A DNA stretch of 64,000 bases from JACCTH01 sp035253825. GTDB taxonomy: Bacteria > Actinomycetota > Acidimicrobiia > Spongiisociales > ZC4RG35. Location of the stretch: contig DATFBM010000029.1 of the NCBI GenBank assembly GCA_035253825.1, forward strand, positions 62,001 through 126,000, given 5' to 3'. The notes under the pieces are model-generated. The model did not search any database. It was given only the letters and a program-made list of their open reading frames with translations, and was not told the origin of the DNA. Below, piece after piece: positions 8,173-14,382 of the stretch (the stretch's first letter is position 1; each line of letters begins with the position of its first letter). A program made the translations under genes and the position numbers.

Positions 8173-9675
8173 ATGAGCTCGGTGTTGGGATCGGTAGCCG
8201 CGGTCATCCTGTTGCTGGGCTCGGTGCTTCCCCCCGGGGGCACCTTTCTCGACGACGATCACCTTCCGGGCGAAGGTTCCATCGAAGCGCTGGCTGGGGC
8301 GGGGCTCACCAATGGCTGCCGGACGGACCTCTTCTGCCCACAGGGGCGGGTTACTCGGGGGGAGATGGCCACCTTTATCGGCCGCGCTCTGGGCTTGACA
8401 CCCGAACCCTCAATCCCGCTTTTCACCGACCTCGAACCCGATGCTTTCTACACCGGCTTTGTCAACGCCCTCGCCGGCCAGAACGTGATTGCCGGTGAGA
8501 TCGATGGAAGCTTTCGGCCCAACCGGCCGATGAGTCGGGCGGAGATGGCCGCCCTCCTCGATCGGGCCTTGCAGCTTTCTCCTGCCGAGAGCCCTTCCGG
8601 TTTCGACGACGTCGATCCCGCCGACTGGTTTGCTCCCCACGTCGAGGCCATCAAGGAGGCCGGCATAACCACGGGCTGCGCGGCCAATCTCTACTGCCCC
8701 TCGGCACCGGTGACCCGAGAAGAGATGGCGATCTTTCTAACTCGGGCCTTCTCGCTTTCGATTCCGACCATTCCGGTGCGGACAAGTCCTCTCGACGGCC
8801 TCCCCGCTCCCGGTGGCCTCGCGGTGAATCGGAGAGTGATTGGCGTCAAGATCGATAACGCCGCCCCGGCCCGGCCCCAGTCGGGCATTGAGAAGGCCGA
8901 TGCCGTAATCGAGCTCATGGTCGAGGGCGGGCTGTCGCGGATGATGGCGCTTTATCTGGAGTCGGACACCGACTTCCTCGGCCCCGTCCGCTCAGTGCGG
9001 CCCACCGACGCTCTGGTCGAGGCTCTGGGGGTGACGGTTGGGATCTCCGGAGGCCAGCCGTGGATCGCGGACATGCTCGCCACCGAGGGTGTGCCCTTTA
9101 TTCGCGAGTCGCAGGTGAAGCCGCCGATCATGTTCCGCATCGCTGACCGCCCGGCGCCCCACAATCTCTACACCGCCACCGCCGAGTTACGGGCCGAAGC
9201 GGATCGAAGAGGCTATGCCAACGCCCCACCACCAGATCTCTTCCGGTGGGGCCCGTTTCAATACCCGGAGGCGGGAGCGGCCGCCCATATCGACGTCTCG
9301 TGGTCGGACCCCGTCTCGACCATCTGGGACTGGGATGGGGAGCGTTACTTGCGCTCGTCGGGCTCGGTCCCTCACCTTTGGCGCGACCGACAGGGTGCGA
9401 CAGGTCGGATCACGGCCGACAATCTGATCGTCATCTTTGGCCGCTACTACGAAGTGTCGGCGCCAACCGGAACTGGTCGCGTCCCGGCCATGCGCACTAT
9501 CGGGTCGGGACGGGCGGTGCTTTTCACCCAGGGTCGGGTGATCGACGGAATTTGGTCCCGACCCGACAACGAGACCTGGTTCACCTTCTCGACCGGGAAC
9601 GGCGAGTTAGTGGTTCCGCCCGGACTCTCCTGGATCCACGTCATCCCCCACGACCGCCCTCTCAGCTGGCAGTAG
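8173..9675 (+). CDS. Surface protein: three SLH repeats fused to a DUF3048 (YerB-like) domain
   Basis: This protein of 500 aa has a hydrophobic N-terminal signal segment. Three S-layer-homology repeats follow (about residues 30-205): GLTNGCRTDLFCPQGRVTRGEMATF, then NVIAGEIDG with MSRAEMAAL, then GITTGCAANLYCPSAPVTREEMAIF (quoted here in pieces of the repeat). The C-terminal half (residues 215-500) is a DUF3048/YerB-type domain, with VKIDNAAPARPQSGIEKAD, RSVRPTDALV and HNLYT. SLH repeats attach proteins to cell-wall glycans and DUF3048 has no settled function. The cysteine-containing SLH form is typical of Acidimicrobiia. Confidence 0.87.
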   Translation: MSSVLGSVAAVILLLGSVLPPGGTFLDDDHLPGEGSIEALAGAGLTNGCRTDLFCPQGRVTRGEMATFIGRALGLTPEPSIPLFTDLEPDAFYTGFVNALAGQNVIAGEIDGSFRPNRPMSRAEMAALLDRALQLSPAESPSGFDDVDPADWFAPHVEAIKEAGITTGCAANLYCPSAPVTREEMAIFLTRAFSLSIPTIPVRTSPLDGLPAPGGLAVNRRVIGVKIDNAAPARPQSGIEKADAVIELMVEGGLSRMMALYLESDTDFLGPVRSVRPTDALVEALGVTVGISGGQPWIADMLATEGVPFIRESQVKPPIMFRIADRPAPHNLYTATAELRAEADRRGYANAPPPDLFRWGPFQYPEAGAAAHIDVSWSDPVSTIWDWDGERYLRSSGSVPHLWRDRQGATGRITADNLIVIFGRYYEVSAPTGTGRVPAMRTIGSGRAVLFTQGRVIDGIWSRPDNETWFTFSTGNGELVVPPGLSWIHVIPHDRPLSWQ

Positions 9676-9834
9676 GCGCCGGTCCCTATCGTCGCGTCGC
9701 ATCCGTTCGACATAGCTGCGTATCCACCAACCCGGGCCATCATCGCCGATCGGGAGGGGCCGACCCTCGCCCGGGAGGTTGTCGAATTCGCCGCGAGCGA
9801 TCGCCTCTTCGATGATCCTCTCGACGAACAACAT
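9607..9834 (-). CDS. DUF1992 (DnaJ-homologue-C28-like) small protein
   Basis: This protein of 75 aa begins MLFVERIIEEAIARGEF and continues DNLPGEGRPLPIGDD, the core motif of DUF1992. Actinobacterial members are of this short kind and end with a WWIRxx-E-R segment, also seen here. Its ATG at 9834 overlaps the TGA of the upstream small membrane protein gene by one base. The last 69 bases overlap the 3' end of the convergent SLH-DUF3048 gene, so both genes share coding sequence on opposite strands. The role of the family is unknown. Confidence 0.8.
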   Translation of the reverse strand: MLFVERIIEEAIARGEFDNLPGEGRPLPIGDDGPGWWIRSYVERMRRDDRDRRLLPAERAVVGDDVDPGESGRNH

Positions 9835-10067
9835 CACGTCGTAATCCTCCGTCGTGTGGCGAGCATCGCCAGAAATCCGAGCCCGCACCCCACCGCCAGC
9901 GCGGGGCCTGCCACCGACTCCGGCGAGGTCAGCCAGACCACAAATCCCATCAGCGACGAGGCCGCCAATGCTCCAAGCATCGCTCGCTGTTCCTCGCGGT
10001 AGCGGCCCAGCATGAAGCCGGCCAAGAGCCCATAGAGAATGGCCACTACCCAAGCCTTGGGATCCAC
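9834..10067 (-). CDS. Small membrane protein of unknown function
   Basis: This is a protein of 77 aa with probably two to three hydrophobic segments: residues 4-20 (WVVAILYGLLAGFMLG), 30-46 (MLGALAASSLMGFVVWL) and 53-70. It ends with the basic tail RRRITT. The stop overlaps the DUF1992 start (TGATG), so the pair is likely co-translated. I do not recognise a family. It is divergent from the thioesterase gene, with 21 bases between the two starts. Confidence 0.55.
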   Translation of the reverse strand: MDPKAWVVAILYGLLAGFMLGRYREEQRAMLGALAASSLMGFVVWLTSPESVAGPALAVGCGLGFLAMLATRRRITT

Positions 10068-10088
10068 CTTCTGAGGATAGGGTGAACC

Positions 10089-10520
10089 ATGCCTGAATTT
10101 CCCCGCGATCTCGTTCAGCTGAAGGCCTGGTTCGAAGAGTATGGAGAGCCGCGGCTGCCGGGGTTGTTGGGTATCGAAGTGGTGAACGTCGAGCCGGGCA
10201 GGTGCACGCTACGTTTTGAGATCGAGTTAAAGCACCTCGCCTCGAATGGATTCCTCCACGCCGCCAGCGTCATCGCCCTTGCCGATACCGCCGCTGGCTA
10301 CGGATGCGTGGCGTCGCTACCAGAGGGAGCCGTCGGGTTCACCACCGTCGAGCTCAAATCGAATCACACGGCCAATGTCACCAGCGGTGGCCTCGTGGCC
10401 CACGCCACCATGCAACACGGCGGCAGGACGATTCAGGTTTGGGACGCAGTCGTGCGCTCAGAGGAAAACGACAAGCAGGTTTGTCTGTTTCGCAACACCC
10501 AGCTCATCCTCTATCCCTGA
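10089..10520 (+). CDS. PaaI-family hot-dog thioesterase
   Basis: This is a hot-dog-fold protein of 143 aa. The catalytic region reads NGFLHAASVIALADTAAGYG, equivalent to the usual H-G-G...D/E...A motif of PaaI/YdiI acyl-CoA thioesterases, although the canonical HGG is HAA here. The following strands (FTTVELKSNHTANV) are family-like. It probably hydrolyses an acyl- or aryl-CoA in the cytoplasm. The HGG-to-HAA change makes the exact activity uncertain. Confidence 0.83.
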   Translation: MPEFPRDLVQLKAWFEEYGEPRLPGLLGIEVVNVEPGRCTLRFEIELKHLASNGFLHAASVIALADTAAGYGCVASLPEGAVGFTTVELKSNHTANVTSGGLVAHATMQHGGRTIQVWDAVVRSEENDKQVCLFRNTQLILYP

Positions 10521-10521
10521 G

Positions 10522-10959
10522 CTATTCACCGATGTCCTCGAACCACAAGTCGGGGTGAGCGTTGATGAAGTCTGACATGAGCTTCATGCAGTCGAGGCGA
10601 TCGAGCACCACGACTTCGATCCGCCGCGATTTCAGATAGCTCTCGGGTCCTTTGAAGGTGTGATTTTCGCCGATCACGATCTTCGGAATGCCGTATAGAA
10701 GCGCGGTGCCAGAGCACATGTCGCATGGCGAAAGCGTCGAGTAGAGAATCGAGTTGCGATAGGTGGTCGCTTCGAGACGGCCGGCGTTGTCGATGGCGTC
10801 CATTTCGGCATGAAGGATCGGGCTTCCTTTTTGCACCCGCCGGTTATGACCGCGGCCGATGATCTCACCGTCGGCCACCAGCACCGACCCAATAGGGATG
10901 CCGCCCTCAGATAGCCCGATCCGCGCCTCTTCAACCGCGGCGTCCATGTAGTCGACCAT
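10522..10959 (-). CDS. Cytosine deaminase, fungal FCY1-type CDA fold
   Basis: This is a zinc-dependent deaminase of 145 aa. The zinc and catalytic residues are visible as HAEMDAIDNAGRL (His and Glu) and TLSPCDMCSGTALLYGIP (two Cys). The C-terminus, W-F-E-D-I-G-E, and the middle GENHTFKGPESYL closely match the known yeast cytosine deaminase pattern rather than bacterial CodA, which is an amidohydrolase. It converts cytosine to uracil in that family. I start at ATG 10959; an upstream start at 10989 would add ten residues. Confidence 0.85.
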   Translation of the reverse strand: MVDYMDAAVEEARIGLSEGGIPIGSVLVADGEIIGRGHNRRVQKGSPILHAEMDAIDNAGRLEATTYRNSILYSTLSPCDMCSGTALLYGIPKIVIGENHTFKGPESYLKSRRIEVVVLDRLDCMKLMSDFINAHPDLWFEDIGE

Positions 10960-11012
10960 CGGTCCACGATAGGTGCGAACCACTGACACCGTCCTGTGCG
11001 TAACGTCGGGAT

Positions 11013-11432
11013 ATGAAACGCCTCGGTTGTGTCATTGCTATTGCGCTTTGCGTCGCCTGTGCTTCCGGTACAGACACGACTACGACTGCCGCTGCAGTCG
11101 AAACCACTGCGGCTCCCGCCGCCACTACAGCCCCTGGCGTTTCCACCACCGAAGCCCCCACCGGCGGGGGAGAAGTCATGGTGACCGCCAACGACTTTTC
11201 GTTCTCTCCTGCGACCGTCACTGTCAGCGTGGGGGATTCGGTCACCTGGACGCTGGCCGAAGGCGCCCACACCACTAGTTCGGGCACGGCGCCCGATCTT
11301 GACGGACTTTGGGATCAAGCGCTGACGGCAGATGAGCCCTTCACGTTCACCTTCGAAGAAGCCGGGACCTATGAGTATTTCTGCCGCTTCCATCCCGACT
11401 TCATGACCGGGACGGTGACCGTCGAACCCTGA
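11013..11432 (+). CDS. Cupredoxin-domain lipoprotein
   Basis: This protein of 139 aa has a lipoprotein signal (MKRLGCVIAIALCVACAS, lipid cysteine about 16). A threonine/alanine-rich linker follows (to about residue 50), then a plastocyanin/azurin-like domain: FSFSPATVTVSVGDSVTWT, GAHTTSS with the first copper histidine, and YEYFCRFHPDFMTGTV. The Cys, second His and Met in the last block complete a type-1 copper site. It is exported and membrane-anchored and probably carries electrons. It is divergent from the deaminase gene. Confidence 0.85.
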   Translation: MKRLGCVIAIALCVACASGTDTTTTAAAVETTAAPAATTAPGVSTTEAPTGGGEVMVTANDFSFSPATVTVSVGDSVTWTLAEGAHTTSSGTAPDLDGLWDQALTADEPFTFTFEEAGTYEYFCRFHPDFMTGTVTVEP

Positions 11433-11438
11433 TTGATC

Positions 11439-11537
11439 TGTTTCCTCCCCAGCGAGTGCAGCGAGCTGTTTCTCCACCCAGGAGCGAAGCGACGTTGGGG
11501 GGAGTGGCCCCGAAGGGCCGAGGGGGACTGGGGGAGG
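11439..11537. repeat. C/G-rich intergenic stem-loop repeat, family 1 copy 2
   Basis: This is a second copy of the element at 3805-3898, lying between two lipoprotein genes. It shares TGTTTCCTCCCC, AGCGAG, GTTTCTCC, the block from CAGGAGCGAAGCGACG to TTGGGGGGAGTGGCC, GAAGGGCCGA and a trailing G-rich tract. It carries an extra TGCAGCGAGC segment, and the stem has one mismatch (CTCCACCCA against TGGGGGGAG). The separate position and the sequence variation point to an interspersed repeat family. Short reading frames across it are artefacts. Confidence 0.7.
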
Positions 11538-11592
11538 AGTCCAAGGGGGTTTGGTTCAACCTGTACCGCCCGATTCCCGATAGGGTTTTCGT

Positions 11593-12351
11593 ATGGCTCG
11601 CCGTGCGATTCTCTTTGTCGTGCTCGTCATCGCTCTCACTGCCTGTGAGATAAGGACTCACCTCAACATCGACGCCGCCGACGTCTCCAACGGCCAGATC
11701 ACCGCTCAGGTTGGATTCGACGAAGACTTCCGCGAGGCCATGGAGGAATTTGGGGGTGGTGGCGACCTCCTGGCCGAAGTCGAAACCTCCGCCCCTGCCG
11801 AGGGCTGGGAAGTGGAGCGCTTCACCGATGGCGACATTGAAGGAGTCACCCTCACGCAAGGATTCGCCTCGATCGCGGAGCTGCAAACCATCCTCTCCAC
11901 TAGCTCGATCGCCTCTGGCGAGAGCGGAGGGTGGGAGGACCTCAGCTTCACAGAGACCGACGATTCGATTCGGTTCGACGCCTCCCTTTCTGCTCCCGGG
12001 CTCGAAGGCACTGAGGACCTAGGCATGGAAGAAGTCGGTGCTTTTCTCGACTTCGACTTTCAGATCGCAGTGACCTTCCCTGGCGAAGTCATCGAACACA
12101 ACGGAGTTCTCGAGGATCGAACGGTGGTGTGGGACCTTGACGAGGAATCTCTGGTCGGCGCCGACCTCTTCGCCGAGGCTCGCAAGGGAGGATCGCTTCC
12201 CTGGGCGGTGATCGGAGGCGTCGTTCTCGGCCTGATTGTGATTGGCGCCGTGGTCTGGGGCCTTCTCGCTCGCCGCCGGGCGCCGCAGGAAGTCGAGATC
12301 GTCGTCGAGCAACCAAGCGAGCCTGTCGAGGTGGTCGTCAACGACGAATAG
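11593..12351 (+). CDS. LppM-like lipoprotein with C-terminal membrane helix
   Basis: This protein of 252 aa has a signal peptide with lipobox (VIALTAC, cysteine about residue 18). The extracellular beta-rich domain starts EIRTHLNIDAADVSNGQ, as in LppM-family proteins, which typically have a G-x-I-x-x-x-V early strand. A transmembrane helix (about residues 201-225, AVIGGVVLGLIVIGAVVWGLL) is followed by a short acidic cytoplasmic tail. Both a lipid anchor and a C-terminal helix are present. In mycobacteria LppM has been linked to host interaction; here the role is unknown. Confidence 0.75.
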   Translation: MARRAILFVVLVIALTACEIRTHLNIDAADVSNGQITAQVGFDEDFREAMEEFGGGGDLLAEVETSAPAEGWEVERFTDGDIEGVTLTQGFASIAELQTILSTSSIASGESGGWEDLSFTETDDSIRFDASLSAPGLEGTEDLGMEEVGAFLDFDFQIAVTFPGEVIEHNGVLEDRTVVWDLDEESLVGADLFAEARKGGSLPWAVIGGVVLGLIVIGAVVWGLLARRRAPQEVEIVVEQPSEPVEVVVNDE

Positions 12352-12387
12352 GGCACTTAGCTCCGGCGGGCACGAGTTCCGTCGTAC

Positions 12388-12768
12388 TTAAATCACTGCT
12401 TCGGCCTCGATCTCCACCTTCCAGCGGGGGTCCAGCAGTCCCTGGATCACCAACATCGTCGAGGCGGGTCGAATCCGCGAGAACGTCTCCCCGAGCGCCC
12501 GGCCGACGGCTTCGTAGTCAGTCACCGAGGTGAGGTAGACCCGGGTTCGTACGACCTGTTCGAGCGTGGCTCCGGCCTCCGCGAGAGCCGCGGCGATGAT
12601 CTCGAGACAGCGCTTCGCCTGAACATAGGGGTCGGGGTCCACCTTTCCATCGGGCCAGATCGGGGCGGTACCGGAGACCAAGACCCTCCTCCCAATCACC
12701 ACCGCTCGGGAGAAGCCGATCTGCGGTTCGAAAGGGGAGCCGGAGGAGATCAAACGACGATCAGTCAT
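12388..12768 (-). CDS. RidA/YjgF-family protein
   Basis: This is a protein of 126 aa from ATG 12768 (MTDRRLISSGSPFE). RidA features seen are the start-near SSGSPFE, the GRRVLVSGTAPIWPDG segment, ARCLEI-like helix (AKRCLEIIAAALAEAGA) and VVRTRVYLTSVTDYEAV, then the IRPASTMLVIQGLLDP region. Canonical RidA deaminases have an arginine in an R-P-A...V-x-V motif, and R-P-A-S-T-M-L-V here corresponds. RidA hydrolyses reactive enamines/imines from PLP enzymes. Reading further upstream adds non-homologous sequence. Confidence 0.85.
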   Translation of the reverse strand: MTDRRLISSGSPFEPQIGFSRAVVIGRRVLVSGTAPIWPDGKVDPDPYVQAKRCLEIIAAALAEAGATLEQVVRTRVYLTSVTDYEAVGRALGETFSRIRPASTMLVIQGLLDPRWKVEIEAEAVI

Positions 12769-12815
12769 GAGCCCATTCTGCCGCGGGACGACGGCGGCAA
12801 TATCCTCGCCGACCT

Positions 12816-13271
12816 GTGACGACGATTGTGACCAAGGCTCACTTCTCCCAACCCCCAGATGTTGTTTTCTCATACGTCACGACACCATCCAACTGGCCCA
12901 AGTGGCATCCCTCCTCCCTCAAAGTCGAAGGGTCCGGCGCCGATCACTCGGCACTGGCGGGAGAAGTGGTTGTCGAGCAGTTCCACGTCTCAGGACGGCG
13001 GGGTGAGGTGACCTGGCGGGTGGTCAAGCGAGATGAGCCGACCTATTGGCGAATCGACGGAGTCATCACCGGGCGCAGCAATGGCGGCAGCATTAGTTAT
13101 CGATTGAAGCCGGCCGCGGATGGAGGGACTGACTTCGATCGAACCTTCACCTATCCGACGCCGGGGGTCTGGTTTACGTTGGCTGATTGGCTGTTTGTGC
13201 GGGGGAGGGTCAAATCCGAGTCGGGGCGAGCGCTCAAGCAGCTCGGCCACCAGCTCGATCAATTGGAGTGA
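12816..13271 (+). CDS. SRPBCC (START-like) family protein
   Basis: This is a protein of 151 aa starting with GTG at 12816. The N-terminal pattern (ITxxxxxPxxxVFSYVTTPSNWPKWHPSS) is the polyketide-cyclase/SRPBCC signature, with a mixed beta-sheet and a long C-terminal helix (residues 125-150). Such proteins bind hydrophobic ligands in a cavity; the ligand here is unknown. Its stop overlaps the next start (GTGA 13268-13271). Confidence 0.75.
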   Translation: MTTIVTKAHFSQPPDVVFSYVTTPSNWPKWHPSSLKVEGSGADHSALAGEVVVEQFHVSGRRGEVTWRVVKRDEPTYWRIDGVITGRSNGGSISYRLKPAADGGTDFDRTFTYPTPGVWFTLADWLFVRGRVKSESGRALKQLGHQLDQLE

Positions 13272-14164
13272 GCACATTCCATTGGCCATCGCTCGCCTAT
13301 AGCCTCCTCGGGCCGATCGTTATCAATGTCGCCGCCCAGGTGCTGGGTTGGGATGATCGCCGCACCGGAATTTCGGTCGCCATCTTTCTTGGGCTGCTGT
13401 TGATTCGAGGGCGGATTGACCGGGCCGCCATCTTGCTGGCAGGTCTGGCCGAGCTCATTTTCCTATCCGATCCCTGGGTCTATTGGGTGGCGGTGCCCCT
13501 GACGTTCCTCGTCATCGCTTGGTGGGCGACTGCCGGCAACTCCGCCGCCATTGCCGCCCTCCGCATTACGCCTCGGTCGGATCGGGCAGTCACCCCCGAG
13601 GCGCAAGCCGATGTCGATCGCTACCTCGCCCGGGACTATGAAATAGTCGCCTCCTCCGATGTGTCGGGGGAGGGCTTTGCCACGATCTTCACCTATCTCC
13701 TCTCGAGCGATCGAGCCGCCTACGCGGTGGCAACCGATCGGGTCCGCTGTATTGCCTCCGCTTTCGGAGATCGGGTGCTGGTCACCATCAGTCATGTCAA
13801 TTCGATCGTGCACCCGCGGGAGCTGCGGCAGTGGGTGCACGAAGACTCGATGACCGTGACCATGGATGCTCACACCGAGTCCCTGGCAGCACTCGCTGCT
13901 CTCGGACACCAACCGGATCGCCTGCGACCAGAGGATGTCCTTCCATTCTCGATCGGGTTCGATGAGGCGTCCAAGGCCTACGCCCTCGGCCACCGCTGGG
14001 AGTACTTCCGGTCCATGTTGGTCGGCTTTCTCGGGCTGCCGGTGCCGAACTCGGAGCGAATCCGCCCCGACGAGAACCCGAAAGCGGGTTCAAGCGTGGA
14101 TTTCCTAACTCCTCGCGAAATCTTCTCCGCTGGTGGATTTTCGCGCTGGGATCAAGCGCTCTAG
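13268..14164 (+). CDS. Membrane-anchored protein of unknown function
   Basis: This protein of 298 aa begins with GTG 13268, overlapping the SRPBCC stop by 4 bases. Three to four hydrophobic segments occupy roughly residues 5-95. A soluble region follows (about 110-298), rich in charged residues, with VHPRELRQWVHEDSMTVT near 180. I do not recognise the family. The tight overlap suggests a functional pair with the SRPBCC protein. The soluble part could be a PH-like or DUF domain, but nothing decisive is visible. Confidence 0.6.
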   Translation: MSTFHWPSLAYSLLGPIVINVAAQVLGWDDRRTGISVAIFLGLLLIRGRIDRAAILLAGLAELIFLSDPWVYWVAVPLTFLVIAWWATAGNSAAIAALRITPRSDRAVTPEAQADVDRYLARDYEIVASSDVSGEGFATIFTYLLSSDRAAYAVATDRVRCIASAFGDRVLVTISHVNSIVHPRELRQWVHEDSMTVTMDAHTESLAALAALGHQPDRLRPEDVLPFSIGFDEASKAYALGHRWEYFRSMLVGFLGLPVPNSERIRPDENPKAGSSVDFLTPREIFSAGGFSRWDQAL

Positions 14165-14258
14165 CTTGCTTTCGGCTGGCCCTCGGCCAGCGACTTCCCC
14201 TGCGAATGCCGGTTTTTGGCGCCTGGGACGAGGTCGCGAAATTCAGGTCAGACGGTGC

Positions 14259-14287
14259 TTGACCAATGACAACCATGTAATTACAGT
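14259..14287 (+). promoter_or_regulatory. Predicted sigma70-type promoter of nrdJ
   Basis: TTGACC at 14259-14264 and TACAGT at 14282-14287 are separated by 17 bases. This matches the -35/-10 spacing of a vegetative promoter, with 5/6 and 4/6 consensus bases. Transcription would start near 14294, just upstream of the two NrdR-type boxes, and give a leader of about 90 bases. Confidence 0.5.
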
Positions 14288-14297
14288 GGTGTATCCG

Positions 14298-14344
14298 CCC
14301 CAATAGGTTGTGGTCAGGGGATCGGACACCACAACATATTGTGG
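14298..14344. promoter_or_regulatory. Tandem NrdR-type boxes upstream of nrdJ
   Basis: Two related 16-base sites are present: CCCCAATAGGTTGTGG (14298-14313) and CCACAACATATTGTGG (14329-14344). They agree at 12 of 16 positions and the second is a near-perfect palindrome. Their starts are 31 bases apart, about three helical turns, the spacing known for paired NrdR boxes. NrdR is the ATP/dATP-sensing repressor of ribonucleotide reductase genes. The boxes lie just after the predicted transcription start, which suits repression. Confidence 0.72.
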
Positions 14345-14382
14345 TCAAGGGACGTTTTTTCCTGTCTTGGAGGGTTTGCACC

